From CAYVAP01 sp964343195 (GTDB lineage Bacteria; Bacteroidota; Bacteroidia; J057), in the NCBI GenBank assembly GCA_964343195.1, contig CAYFIR010000110.1, positions 1 to 22,023 of the forward strand: a stretch of 22,023 bases of DNA, read 5' to 3'. Every line of letters begins with the position of its first letter. Position 1 is the stretch's first letter. Below the pieces are notes generated by a model. That model was not told where the DNA came from. It worked only from the letters and a program-made list of their open reading frames with translations, and ran no database searches. Below are positions 1-9,036 of this stretch, one piece after another. Position numbers and translations under genes: made by a program.

Positions 1-60
1 CGTAGTTGGGTACTGGCCTGATATCCATTGGGTTACAACAATTCCACCTTATACCATATA

Positions 61-152
61 CCGCCCATATTCCCCCTATACACCTTATTCCCCCCTTATT
101 CCCTAAACCGCATACCGTTTTCCCTATTCCGCCCATATTCCCCCTATACACC
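61..152. repeat. Pair of exact 24-bp direct repeats in a pyrimidine-rich tract
   Basis: A 24-base word beginning ccgcccatattcccc occurs at 61-84 and again, identically, at 129-152, a spacing of 68 bp. The sequence between and around the copies (about 45-175) is a degenerate run of shorter TATTCCCC and CTATACACC words. It lies downstream of the rhaM stop codon. Plus-strand reading frames through this tract encode only P/I/F/Y-rich low-complexity peptides and are not credible genes. The function is unknown; slippage or recombination within a simple repeat is the simplest explanation. Confidence 0.8.
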
Positions 153-189
153 GTATTTCCCCTATATCCCTTTCTTGCCTCTCTTCAGA

Positions 190-504
190 TCAATCCTGAT
201 GAAAGACCTCCTTCAGGGGAGTGGAAACGGGTTCATTGTCGGGATGGGTGTCCATGATGTCGGCCATGTAGGCCCACCATTTTTTGACGATGGGATGTTG
301 GGGCAGGTCCTGGTGCGTAGCGTCCGGCTTCAGCTTTTGCACGGCGAACAGTGTGAGGGTTTCCTCGTCCAGAAAAATGGAATAATCCTCAATTCCGGCT
401 TCGGAGAGTACTGACTCCAGTTCAGGCCAGATTTCGTCGTGGCGGCGTTTGTACTCGGCTTCAAAGCCGGGCTTGAGCTTCATTTTGAAGGCATTTCTAC
501 GCAT
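190..504 (-). CDS. rhaM: L-rhamnose mutarotase
   Basis: This cytoplasmic enzyme interconverts the alpha and beta anomers of L-rhamnose and so feeds the rhamnose isomerase pathway. The product has 104 residues, the same length as E. coli RhaM (YiiL), and aligns with it end to end from memory. Shared features are the R-R-H motif with His22, the preceding Tyr18, I-W-P-E-L at 25-29, the paired Trp76-Trp77, and the P-D-N-x-P-V-S segment near the C-terminus ending in L-K-E-V-F. His22 is the residue tied to catalysis in the family. It is the last gene of the minus-strand series, after the T9SS esterase gene, with a terminator-like hairpin between them. It is the strongest clue that the locus handles a rhamnose-containing glycan. 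No kinase, isomerase or aldolase of the pathway is in the window. They may lie beyond its left edge. Confidence 0.95.
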   Translation of the reverse strand: MRRNAFKMKLKPGFEAEYKRRHDEIWPELESVLSEAGIEDYSIFLDEETLTLFAVQKLKPDATHQDLPQHPIVKKWWAYMADIMDTHPDNEPVSTPLKEVFHQD

Positions 505-576
505 GGGGAAAAGGGTTAGTCATATTAGTGTTAAATAAACGGAATCTCAGAAAATAACAGTTCTGGTGTGTATGGG

Positions 577-619
577 AAAATAAAAACCGACCTCCGACTG
601 ATGCAGTCTGAAATCGGCT
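577..619 (-). terminator. Rho-independent terminator after the T9SS esterase gene
   Basis: Read on the minus strand, the arms at 604-619 and 585-600 form a 16-position stem with a CAT loop, three G-U pairs and one A-G mismatch. The stem runs straight into a T-rich tail, seen as the A-rich plus-strand stretch at 577-585. It sits 27 bp beyond the stop codon of the esterase gene and before rhaM. Confidence 0.75.
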
Positions 620-645
620 CCATCGATGCAAGTCAAAATCTTCTA

Positions 646-1899
646 TTACTCTCCAGACTTGGTAAACTTCCCTGCTTCCTTTTCTGATCCGGAAGTAAGG
701 AGATAGGAATAGACGCCCTGGCTGAGGGAGGAGACATCCAGACTCAACGAACCCGAAGGCTCTGCCAGTCTGTAGCTTTGTGTCAGCACCTCTTGACCCG
801 CGGTGTTGAATACCTGTATGTCCACCGTAGGGGCTGACAGATTTTCGACTTCGAAGGTCAAGACATCCTCTACCGGATTGGGATACACCCGAACCCGATT
901 GTTAGCTCCCAGATCTGAGGTCGAGGCAGGATCAGCCTCCACGTTCAGAGCGAGTTCGTATTCCGAGCTGTTGGATTCACCTTTGGCGGTAAGGGTATAG
1001 ACTTTGTCGAGCTCAGCGGTCAGCTGCATGCTCCCGTTGGGGTCTACCAGCATGGTGTCCAGGAATACCGAGTCGGCAAAGAGGGTGTTCCACGAAAGGG
1101 TGACAGTCCGTCCTTCTTTTACCCGCGAAGGGCTCTGGCGGAAACGCGAGACAAAGGCTTTTCCTGTTTCGACCTGGTCAATCAATCCGGTCTGCATGAG
1201 AGAATCATAAAGAAGCTGAGCCATCTGACGGGATCCTTCTACACCTGGGTGTAGTTGGTCGGGAAAGAGCTGGATGCTATCCACAAAGGGTGTATGCCAG
1301 TCAATGAGCAATGATCCGGTCGCATCTGCGACACTATCAATCAGTGGGAACAGATGGTTAACCAGAACGCTGTCGTTGTGGCGGGTCTCAAAGGTGCTGC
1401 CAAATGGATGACCATCCCAGATGGGAGGAGGCAGACATACGATAAAGCGGGTATCCGGATTGCGGAACCGGAAGGTGTCGATCATGGCCATGTAGTCGGT
1501 GAAGAATTGATCACCCAGCTCACTCCATGGGCCGGGCTTGGTATCATTGGTGCCCAGGGCGATAAGACAGATGTCAGGCACGAATTCGAGTGCGTTGCGG
1601 AAAGCGCTCTCGTTCCAGATGGGATTGGCGTTTTCACGGATCATGGTCCGACCAGAAACGCCGTAGTTTCGGATCAGGACGGTATCACCGTAGATCTGGC
1701 TGAGCATGCTATCGAGCTGGGTCGGGTAGCACTCCAGGGAAGGATTGGGCAGGCCTGCCCCGTAGGTAATGCTATTTCCCACCATGGCGACCCTTACCTG
1801 ATGTTTTTCCTGAGAGAATGCAAGCCCCATACTGACTACTATCAGCACACTGATAGTCAATCCCCATATGGCAGACCGTTGTAGTAGGTTAATTTTCAT
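646..1899 (-). CDS. Secreted SGNH/GDSL-family esterase with a T9SS sorting domain
   Basis: The product is 417 residues and is predicted to be exported and anchored or released at the cell surface. Residues 1-30 form a signal peptide ending F-S-Q. The SGNH hydrolase blocks are clear: G-N-S-I-T at 41-45 (nucleophile Ser43), G-V-S-G at 80-83 (block II), G-T-N-D at 116-119 (Asn118), and D-Q-L-H-P at 214-218 (Asp214/His217). Residues 245-322 look like an immunoglobulin-like spacer. From about 335, V-Y-P-N-P (338-342) begins a type A T9SS C-terminal domain that runs to the end through G-V-Y-S-Y. Such enzymes in polysaccharide loci usually remove acetyl or other acyl groups from glycans; the acyl group and glycan here are inferred only. 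It follows the LamG gene and precedes rhaM, with a terminator on each side, so it may be its own transcription unit. Confidence 0.88.
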   Translation of the reverse strand: MKINLLQRSAIWGLTISVLIVVSMGLAFSQEKHQVRVAMVGNSITYGAGLPNPSLECYPTQLDSMLSQIYGDTVLIRNYGVSGRTMIRENANPIWNESAFRNALEFVPDICLIALGTNDTKPGPWSELGDQFFTDYMAMIDTFRFRNPDTRFIVCLPPPIWDGHPFGSTFETRHNDSVLVNHLFPLIDSVADATGSLLIDWHTPFVDSIQLFPDQLHPGVEGSRQMAQLLYDSLMQTGLIDQVETGKAFVSRFRQSPSRVKEGRTVTLSWNTLFADSVFLDTMLVDPNGSMQLTAELDKVYTLTAKGESNSSEYELALNVEADPASTSDLGANNRVRVYPNPVEDVLTFEVENLSAPTVDIQVFNTAGQEVLTQSYRLAEPSGSLSLDVSSLSQGVYSYLLTSGSEKEAGKFTKSGE

Positions 1900-1942
1900 G
1901 ACCTCAATATTTGATGTTTAATATCAACTGTTATAGAGAACC

Positions 1943-1976
1943 AAAACGAAAAAAGGTGCCCTGACAGGGCACCTTT
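1943..1976 (-). terminator. Strong rho-independent terminator after the LamG gene
   Basis: A perfect 11-bp inverted repeat (arms at 1966-1976 and 1952-1962, loop of 3) has a GGTGCCC core. On the minus strand it is followed by six T residues and then CGTTTT. It begins about 26 bp after the LamG gene stop and is the cleanest intrinsic terminator in the window. Confidence 0.92.
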
Positions 1977-2001
1977 CAAATCATAATTTACTCAAAACCC
2001 A

Positions 2002-3069
2002 TTACTTGATGGATACCTTGCGGTAAGACTCCTGACCATTCAGGACCACCTTAACCAGGTACACACCAGCAGTCAGGTTGCTTACGTCCATGTTGTGGCG
2101 ATTCAGACCTTCAGCAGATACCATGCTGGTAGTGTTAACAGTCTGACCGAAAGAGTTCATCAGAGACACCTCTGCGTCCATTCCAGCTTTGGAAGAGAAG
2201 TCAACAGTCAGTTGCTCAGTAGCTGGGTTAGGATAGGCGTTGATCTGGAAAGTAGGAGCTTTGCGGTCAAGTACACCGACAAACTTCTGGTTGTAAACTT
2301 CATCCATTTGCGCAGCATCCAGTACGAAGTCCCAGGCCTGAACGTCATCCAGTACCCCTACGAAACCACGGCCACCGCCTAGCATAGAGCCGATACGGAT
2401 CACAGAGAAGTTGTAAGCAGCAGCAACAGGAGTCCAGGTAGTGTCAGCAAGCAGTTCACCGTTCACATACATTTTCACAGAACCACCGCCCCAGGTAACA
2501 CCCAGGTGACGCCATACAGAGTCACCAAATACAGTTGGGTTTACAGGAGGTACTGCAGCATCAGCCAGTCCCTTCTCTGGATCAGACCAGATGAAGAATT
2601 CCTTGGCACCGCCATTGTGTTGGTACAGAGATGCTTCACCACCAGCCCAGATACCGCCAGCTGCTCCTTCCAGGTGCAGGTGAAGTTCATTTTCTCCACC
2701 AAATCCACCACCATCAGTGTTGTCACCAGCGGAGAAGATGGTACGGATACGTCCGTCATAACCTTTTACCCAACAGGCAAAGCTGCCAACGTTGGAGTTC
2801 AGTCCCTGTACGGGGACTTCGATGTTGGTTACACCATTGAAGAAAAATCCTCCACCAGAGTATCCATCTACCCATGCAGTATCGGTGTCTCCTACGATGG
2901 TACCGTCGCGGAAATCGCCACTTGAGTCATTGGCAAATGCACCGCTACCTTCTTCGAAGGTGTAGAAGAAAAGGTGATCGTCCAGGAATTGAGCACTCGC
3001 AGAGAGTGTAAATGCCCCTACGAGGAGGGACGTGATAAGAATTCGAGTGAAGTAAAAGTAGTTACTCAT
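2002..3069 (-). CDS. Secreted LamG/concanavalin-like domain protein with a T9SS sorting domain
   Basis: The product is 355 residues. The signal peptide covers 1-27 and ends S-A-S-A-Q. A LamG-type jelly-roll fold spans about 28-262: it begins with L-F-F-Y-T-F-E-E-G-S-G, has S-F-A-C-W-V-K at 96-102, W-R-H-L-G-V-T-W at 186-193, M-Y-V-N-G-E at 200-205, and ends with the typical G-V-L-D-D-V-Q-A-W strand near 238-246. A type A T9SS domain begins at A-Y-P-N-P (278-282) and ends K-V-S-I-K. No glycosidase or lyase motif is visible, so a surface glycan-binding role is more likely than catalysis. The gene follows susD and has its own terminator. It may serve as the surface binding protein that many SusCD loci carry after susD, here T9SS-exported rather than a lipoprotein. 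That role is inference. Confidence 0.85.
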   Translation of the reverse strand: MSNYFYFTRILITSLLVGAFTLSASAQFLDDHLFFYTFEEGSGAFANDSSGDFRDGTIVGDTDTAWVDGYSGGGFFFNGVTNIEVPVQGLNSNVGSFACWVKGYDGRIRTIFSAGDNTDGGGFGGENELHLHLEGAAGGIWAGGEASLYQHNGGAKEFFIWSDPEKGLADAAVPPVNPTVFGDSVWRHLGVTWGGGSVKMYVNGELLADTTWTPVAAAYNFSVIRIGSMLGGGRGFVGVLDDVQAWDFVLDAAQMDEVYNQKFVGVLDRKAPTFQINAYPNPATEQLTVDFSSKAGMDAEVSLMNSFGQTVNTTSMVSAEGLNRHNMDVSNLTAGVYLVKVVLNGQESYRKVSIK

Positions 3070-3219
3070 TTTGCGTTGGTTTTTATGTAAAGAAAATTGT
3101 AACGAACGGTAAACTAGTGATTTCCTTTTGGCCTACTGTTAAGCACTGTTATGCCACAATTATAATATAGCGATAACCAAAAATTCACTTACAATTAAAG
3201 CAGCAATTGCCTCATAGTC

Positions 3220-3274
3220 AAAAATCGCCAATTCCTGACCAGAAACCTGGTATTAAGTTTCTGTCCAGGAATTG
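3220..3274 (-). terminator. Probable intrinsic terminator or attenuator between susD and the LamG gene
   Basis: The arms at 3257-3274 and 3229-3246 pair over 15 of 18 positions (8 bp, then a 3-nt internal mismatch, then 7 bp) around a 10-nt loop. On the minus strand the hairpin is followed after four bases by five T residues (plus-strand A5 at 3220-3224). It lies about 90 bp after the susD stop. A smaller 6-bp hairpin sits nearer to susD at 3280-3296. Partial termination here would set the ratio of transporter to downstream products. Confidence 0.55.
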
Positions 3275-3365
3275 ACATCGGTATCATAGAGATACCATCT
3301 ATCTTCAGCGAAGATTTTGAGTTGTCTGGCATTAAACCTTCAAAATCTACTGCTATTCAACCTGA

Positions 3366-5465
3366 TTAGTATCCAGGATTTTGCCAGGCTGCCCGTTGAT
3401 CGGCAGTCAGGTTGGTTCCATCTGAGTTCAGTACCCCATCAATGAAAGACTGAGGAATGGGGCGAAGCTCATGCTTATTCTCTGTAATGCCGGGAGCTGC
3501 CTCAGGATTGAATGCCCTGGTACGCTGGATCAGGGTTCCTGTACGTGACAGGGTTTCCCATCTTTCCCACTCACCGAGCATCTCACGGGTTCTTTCATTC
3601 AGGATAAAGTGCAATGCACGCTCATACTGATTGCTTACTCCGAGTTTGGCCAGGATAGCCTCATCTTCAGCAGGCAGGTTATCAGGGAAAGAGTTCAGTG
3701 TCAGATCAGAAGCAGCAGTGGTTACTTCCACGTCAGGATTTGACAGGTAGTAAGTATTCATCCACAGGTTGGAGTTGATGTAATTTTCCGCTGCAGAACC
3801 TGTGTTCAATCCATTCTCTTCGAAGGCGATGGAGCCATCAACGTAGTAGGAACGGTTCTCTCCATCTTTCCATTCAGCTCTTTCACGGATGACATTGATG
3901 TCAGCCATTGCGGCACCATAGTTCCCCTGACGCACATACAACTCAGCTCTCATCAGATAGGTCTCAGCAACGCGGGCCATGGTTACGTCACGGAAAGAGT
4001 CACCTTTCTCAGCCTGACGAGTTCCATCCTCAGTCTTGTTGATACCAGCGAAGAAGTTACAGTTGGGAGTGGACTTAAACTCAGGAGCTACATACTGACC
4101 ATTCTGGTAAAGGACCAGAGAGTTGGGAACATACTGGCCTACTGTGTCTGTAAGGCTTCCGTCGGTTTCAGTCTGGCGTGCACCAACTTTCCATTCGGGA
4201 AGACGTCCGGCATCATCGGTCCAGTTTGGATTCTGGATATAGGCACCAAAAGTGTAGTCATCATAGGTATCATCATCCTGAGTATTCAGAATCATGACAA
4301 CAGCAGGATCGCCGAGCTCGAGCCCGAGACTTGGATCAACATTGGTGTTAAGTCCATATACGGTTTTGAAGGTCTTCCACATCCGGGAATCGTTCACGTG
4401 GTCAAATACCGCGTAGGTGTACTCTGTCGGGCGGCAACGCTGGTAGTCCATTCCACCAATCCAAACACCCCTTTTCACCCAACCACCTGAGAAGGCAGAG
4501 AATTGAGGGTTGAAGTAAGGGTAAGTACGGTTGCGGAAGCGCCCCTGGGTAACGTCATCACCATTGAAACCTGCGGCCATCAGGATCTCATCAGACTGCT
4601 CTGCGGGGCAGTCAATACCTGTCCAGTTGGCATACAGGTCGCGGTAGTCACTCTCAATTGAGCGGGAGTTGATCACATAGGTACATGCTTCGATGGCCTC
4701 AGCCAGGTCAGCGTCGATGTAGGAAGAATTCCAGTCGCTGTTACGCTCAGAAGCCCTGAACAGCAATGCCTTGGCCAGGAAGTGGCCAGCGGTTGCCTTG
4801 GTCCAGGTAATCCCCTTTCCGTAGGTAAATACTTCCCCTTCGAACAGGTTGTAGGCCTCTCTGAAGTCAGAGATAACCTGCTCCCAACACTCTTCGTCTG
4901 TAGCCCGGATAAAGTCTCTCTTCACTCCGTCAACCGGTTCTGTCTGCAGGACAACCCCACCGTACTGTGCAGTGAGCTTGTAATAGTTATACCCTCTCAG
5001 GAAATAGGCATGGGCGAGAGAATAGTTCCTTACAGCTTCGTTTTCAATTTTATCGGCATTGGCGATCAGGGTATTAGCTGAAGCGATACCGTAGTACAGC
5101 TGGTCCCAGAGAAATTCTGGAGCCGTCGCGTTTTTATTGGCAGCACCCGTGGCCGTCGTCGCCCCGATGGGTCCAAAACGGTTATCATAGGTGTTCCACA
5201 TTTCATTGGTCAGGTCATTGGCGTGGGTAAACTCGTCAATACCATATAGGGTGGTACCGTAAGCCCACTCGTAGCCAAAGTGCCAACGAATGTTACCATA
5301 TAGTGATACTGCCAGTGCTTCCAGACCTTCTTCTGTCTCAAAATACTGAGTAGAGTAGGCTGTGGTCAGGTCCTCATTGAGGAAGTCTGGCGAACAGGAA
5401 GGAGTCATCAACAGTGTGACGACAAAGAGCACAATGCCCGTGATTTTTATATACTGAGTCTTCAT
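3366..5465 (-). CDS. SusD/RagB-family outer-membrane glycan-binding lipoprotein
   Basis: This surface lipoprotein caps the SusC-like barrel and binds oligosaccharides before import. The product has 699 residues, longer than many SusD proteins. The signal peptide ends L-M-T-P-S-C, making Cys24 the lipidated residue, and is followed by the usual S-P-D-F-L-N-E. Helical TPR-like segments include A-H-A-Y-F-L-R-G-Y-N-Y-Y-K in the N-terminal third and R-V-A-E-T-Y-L-M-R-A-E-L-Y near residue 485. The C-terminal SusD domain shows I-L-N-E-R-T-R-E-M-L-G-E-W-E-R-W, then H-E-L-R-P-I-P-Q-S-F-I-D, and ends Q-N-P-G-Y, all typical of the family. It lies 32 bp after the susC stop, so the two are almost certainly one transcript. 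Confidence 0.96.
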   Translation of the reverse strand: MKTQYIKITGIVLFVVTLLMTPSCSPDFLNEDLTTAYSTQYFETEEGLEALAVSLYGNIRWHFGYEWAYGTTLYGIDEFTHANDLTNEMWNTYDNRFGPIGATTATGAANKNATAPEFLWDQLYYGIASANTLIANADKIENEAVRNYSLAHAYFLRGYNYYKLTAQYGGVVLQTEPVDGVKRDFIRATDEECWEQVISDFREAYNLFEGEVFTYGKGITWTKATAGHFLAKALLFRASERNSDWNSSYIDADLAEAIEACTYVINSRSIESDYRDLYANWTGIDCPAEQSDEILMAAGFNGDDVTQGRFRNRTYPYFNPQFSAFSGGWVKRGVWIGGMDYQRCRPTEYTYAVFDHVNDSRMWKTFKTVYGLNTNVDPSLGLELGDPAVVMILNTQDDDTYDDYTFGAYIQNPNWTDDAGRLPEWKVGARQTETDGSLTDTVGQYVPNSLVLYQNGQYVAPEFKSTPNCNFFAGINKTEDGTRQAEKGDSFRDVTMARVAETYLMRAELYVRQGNYGAAMADINVIRERAEWKDGENRSYYVDGSIAFEENGLNTGSAAENYINSNLWMNTYYLSNPDVEVTTAASDLTLNSFPDNLPAEDEAILAKLGVSNQYERALHFILNERTREMLGEWERWETLSRTGTLIQRTRAFNPEAAPGITENKHELRPIPQSFIDGVLNSDGTNLTADQRAAWQNPGY

Positions 5466-5497
5466 CAGATTAGATTTTATTCAGGTGAAAGGTTGAA

Positions 5498-8400
5498 TTA
5501 CAGTCCTACGTCCAGACCGAGAACGAAGCTACGGTTCCAGAAGGTGCTGTTCACATCAAAGTCATACCACTCCACTGCCTGATATAGGCTACCGGGGTTC
5601 AATGCCTGTGCATAGATCTTAAGATTGGACATACCAGCTTTGGATAGGAAGTTCTGTGGGAAGTTGTACCCAATGTTGATGTACCGAATCTTGACAAATC
5701 CTGCTTCCCGGATACCCAGCAGACCAGCAAAATCGTCTTGAGAACCGGAAGTAGCCTGGCCCAGGATAGGCTTTTGGAACTCAGAATCAGTATTCTCTGG
5801 AGTCCAGTAATCTACATAACGCTGGTTCGCAGAAGCAGTCAGCGCCTGTCCTCCCAGTGAACGGTAATAACCGAGACGAGAGTAAATGAAAACGCTCAGT
5901 TCCAGCCCCTTGAAACCAAATGTGTTGGTCAGGCCAAGAGTCCATCTCGGATTGGTGTTACCCAGGATCACCCTGTCATCAACAGTCATGGCAGTGTCAC
6001 CATTCTGATCCATAGGTTTTACGGTACCCACCTCAAAGTCGTATCCGTTGGCATTCCACAGCTCCATTTCTGCCAGATCCTCTTCGGTGTTCTGCCACAG
6101 ACCGTCGTTGTCAAATCCATAAATCACACCGATTGGCTGCCCGATGAACCAGCCATTGTCGATCATGTCATTCTCCCCATATGCCAGCTCCTCGATCTTG
6201 TTGTCCTGCCATGCACCGTTAAAGTTTATCTCCCAGAAGAAGCTGTTAGGCATTTCCACAGGAATGGCGGTCATGGTAAGCTCTACCCCTTTGTTGGAGG
6301 TCCGGCCAATGTTGGCAATGGTGTTGGGGAATCCTGTCAAAGTAGGGATATCAACCGATAGCAGCAGGTCATAGGTATTGGACATATAGGCATCCAGGCT
6401 ACCGACGATTCGGTTCTTGATGAATCCAAAGTCAATACCCACGTTGTACTGGGTGGTTTTTTCCCAGCCCAGAGAAGGATTTGCCATCGAAAGCTGACTG
6501 GCAGAGTAATATGGCTCGTTGGTGGTATAACCCACAACATTACCGATGCCATTAAATGGAAGGTAAATGGCCATGATGTCACCTTTGGTTGCATAAGGCG
6601 ACACAGCAGAGTTACCAGTGGTACCGAATCCAACACGTAGCTTCAGGTCGGTCACCATGTTGCCTGTAGAGCTTAGGAAGTCCTCATTGATGACCCTCCA
6701 CGCCAGTGCAGCAGATGGGAAGAAGTCCCACTTATTTCCTTCACCTAACTGAGAGGCTCCATCCCAACGTCCGGAAACGGTCAACAGATATTTGTTGGCA
6801 AATCCATAGTTCATGCGCACCATATAGGAGGTCAGCTGTCGCTGGTTCAGACCAGACCACATGGAGGCGCTATTGGCGGTACTGGTCAGGTCAATTGAGC
6901 CAAATTGATTCCACAGGTAGGATGCCTTGGGGATGTTATTGGCAGCCATACCATAGTCCTCTATATCCCAGGCAGAAGCAGTCTGCAACAGGGTCAGTCC
7001 AATGTCATGCAGTCCTCCAATGTTCTTGTTATAGAAAATCATGTTGTCCAGCGTCCAGGAGAAGTCGCGGCGGTTGCGAAGACGTGCATAGTTGGAGCCA
7101 GGGCTTCCGTCAGAATTGATCTTGTGAGAAGAAGTCGCATCAATGAATACCCCTTCTCTCCAGTAACGGAAGTCAGGACCAAAACGGAACTGATACTTCA
7201 ATCCTTCAAGTGGAGCCCAAAGCCCACCAAAGTCCAGACTGGCTGAGAAACTGGCCAGTGCACGCATGGTCTCGGAAAGCTGGGTACTTTTCTTCCACTC
7301 ATCGATAATGGTGTAGATAGTTGATTCACCTCCTGGGTTAATCACGATATTCCCCATAGAGTCATATGGAACAGCCATGTTGTAAATACCTTTTGCCGCA
7401 CCGTAGATCGCATCAGGAACTGAAGAGCTACGACCACCCAGAGTAGAGAAGCCATAATCCTGATCACTCCAGGAAGCATTGATAGAGGCATCCATGGTAA
7501 ACCAGTCAACTGGCTGCAGATTGACACTCAACTTGGTAGTGTATCGCTGATAGTACTGCCCGATCTGGGTTCCCTGATTGTTCAGGTAACCAAATGAACC
7601 ATAGGCTTTCATTTTTTCAGTACCTCCACTGGCGCTCAGGGTATGTTCCTGGGTAATACCTGTTTGGGTAACAAACTCGGTCCAGTCGGTGTTCTGCACC
7701 TTTGACGGATCCCAGGTACCATCTTCCCAACCCTGCATCACGTTGTCACGTGTAGTTTGACCATCCAGTGGGCTGTCAAACAGGATCAGGTCATTTGCAA
7801 TGCTTGGGGTGTCTGGGTGGGCATATCGGTCTGGTCGCAGGTTGTAAGCAGCCCAGCGACGGAACTGAATGAAATCCTCCGCGCTCATGGAAGGAGAGCG
7901 GTCTACAATATTGGAAGTGGTAAGCGTACCAGAGTAGTTCAATGTGAGTCGTCCGGCACGTCCCTGCTTGGTCGTTACAATCACCACGCCATTGGCACCG
8001 CGAGAACCGTAAATGGCGGTTGCAGATGCGTCCTTCAGGACGTTGATGGACTCGATGTCACGTGGGTTCAGCGTCTCAATGGCAGAAGCCGACAGCAAGG
8101 GGATACCGTCCACGACAAAAAGTGGAGAGTTGCTTGCGGTCAAAGAGCGGTTACCACGAATACGAATTGAACCTACCGTACCGGGACGCTGGCTACTGGT
8201 GATATCCACACCAGCTGCTTTTCCCTGCAGAGCTTCAAATGCATTGTTTACAGGCTGAGTCATGAGTTCCTCGGCATCCACTTTTACAAGGGAGCCAGTT
8301 ACATCAGACTTCTTCACGGTCTGATAACCCACCACGACTACTTCGTCGAGTTCGGTTATCTTCTCTACCATGACAACCTCATAATTCGATCTTGAATCAA

Positions 8401-8656
8401 CGGTTATCTCAGTCTTTTCATATCCCAGGTAGGAGAATACCAATACTTCACCTTCCTGAGCTTCCAGAGTAAAGTAGCCCTCAGAATTGGACAGGGCACC
8501 TCTGGTAGTATTTTTTACTGCCACTGTGACATTGGAGAGGGGACTGTTACCAGCGCCCAGGATAGTACCCGTTACGGTCTTATCCTGTGCCGTCACCCTA
8601 ACTGTCAGCAAGAGTAAAATAATACTAATGCCAAGGTTGTAGAAAAATCCTTTCAT
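5498..8656 (-). CDS. SusC/RagA-family TonB-dependent outer-membrane transporter
   Basis: This is the barrel that imports oligosaccharides together with the SusD partner, using TonB energy. I start it at 8656, giving 1052 residues, because M-K-G-F-F-Y-N-L-G-I begins a clean signal peptide ending V-T-A-Q (residue 24). A start at 8767 in the same frame would add 37 residues without signal-peptide character. The order is a carboxypeptidase-D regulatory-like domain (about 25-100), then the SusC signature E-L-D-E-V-V-V-V-G-Y (102-111), then the plug with R-I-R-G-N-R-S-L and F-V-V-D-G-I-P-L (180-187) and L-K-D-A-S-A-T-A-I-Y-G-S-R-G-A-N-G-V. The rest is the barrel, ending F-V-L-G-L-D-V-G-L. It heads the minus-strand PUL. 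No ECF sigma, anti-sigma or hybrid two-component regulator is in the window. Confidence 0.97.
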   Translation of the reverse strand: MKGFFYNLGISIILLLLTVRVTAQDKTVTGTILGAGNSPLSNVTVAVKNTTRGALSNSEGYFTLEAQEGEVLVFSYLGYEKTEITVDSRSNYEVVMVEKITELDEVVVVGYQTVKKSDVTGSLVKVDAEELMTQPVNNAFEALQGKAAGVDITSSQRPGTVGSIRIRGNRSLTASNSPLFVVDGIPLLSASAIETLNPRDIESINVLKDASATAIYGSRGANGVVIVTTKQGRAGRLTLNYSGTLTTSNIVDRSPSMSAEDFIQFRRWAAYNLRPDRYAHPDTPSIANDLILFDSPLDGQTTRDNVMQGWEDGTWDPSKVQNTDWTEFVTQTGITQEHTLSASGGTEKMKAYGSFGYLNNQGTQIGQYYQRYTTKLSVNLQPVDWFTMDASINASWSDQDYGFSTLGGRSSSVPDAIYGAAKGIYNMAVPYDSMGNIVINPGGESTIYTIIDEWKKSTQLSETMRALASFSASLDFGGLWAPLEGLKYQFRFGPDFRYWREGVFIDATSSHKINSDGSPGSNYARLRNRRDFSWTLDNMIFYNKNIGGLHDIGLTLLQTASAWDIEDYGMAANNIPKASYLWNQFGSIDLTSTANSASMWSGLNQRQLTSYMVRMNYGFANKYLLTVSGRWDGASQLGEGNKWDFFPSAALAWRVINEDFLSSTGNMVTDLKLRVGFGTTGNSAVSPYATKGDIMAIYLPFNGIGNVVGYTTNEPYYSASQLSMANPSLGWEKTTQYNVGIDFGFIKNRIVGSLDAYMSNTYDLLLSVDIPTLTGFPNTIANIGRTSNKGVELTMTAIPVEMPNSFFWEINFNGAWQDNKIEELAYGENDMIDNGWFIGQPIGVIYGFDNDGLWQNTEEDLAEMELWNANGYDFEVGTVKPMDQNGDTAMTVDDRVILGNTNPRWTLGLTNTFGFKGLELSVFIYSRLGYYRSLGGQALTASANQRYVDYWTPENTDSEFQKPILGQATSGSQDDFAGLLGIREAGFVKIRYINIGYNFPQNFLSKAGMSNLKIYAQALNPGSLYQAVEWYDFDVNSTFWNRSFVLGLDVGL

Positions 8657-9036
8657 AGCTAAACATTTAATAGTAATGAGTTGGTCTGGTTTAAGAGGTT
8701 TTGTTGTACATGCCGATGCAGGAGAAAATTGGTGCATCTCCCATTTCAGCCGAAAACAGATTCTCACCTCTTGCGCAGGAGATGGTTCTACGGTTTGCGA
8801 CCTCAGGGGTAACCGCAGTTCCGGCCCACGCTTCCTCTGACTCTGGATCAGCCACCGATTTGGTTGTTTCGGGTTGATCCGTCGTTACAGGACTCACCAG
8901 GATGATGGCTCCGGGAAAAATCACACTTCGTCTGAGCCAGGGGAGAAAAGTGGAAAATGGTTCATTCATTAATCATGGAGATTGGGTTAGCAGTAGTACC
9001 TCTCTGTTCGGGCAATCGTCGCCTGATGGTCGCGAA
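8657..9036. other. Upstream region of susC with no confident gene
   Basis: These 380 bp separate susC from the possible small secreted protein gene. The presumed susC promoter and leader must lie here, but I see no convincing Bacteroidota TAnnTTTG box at a clear distance. A minus-strand open frame at 8691-8969 (92 residues) exists. It has no signal peptide, domain or recognisable motif, and I do not call it. Confidence 0.5.

Noticed and set aside
6..414. Plus-strand open frames at the left edge
   Set aside because: They read through the pyrimidine-rich repeat and antisense to rhaM, giving low-complexity P/I/F/Y peptides.
8657..8767. Upstream start for susC that would add 37 residues
   Set aside because: The extension lacks signal-peptide character, whereas the start at 8656 gives a clean signal peptide followed directly by the expected domain.
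8691..8969. Minus-strand open frame of 92 residues between susC and the small secreted protein gene
   Set aside because: No signal peptide, domain or recognisable motif, and unconvincing composition. It is just as likely to be part of the susC upstream region.
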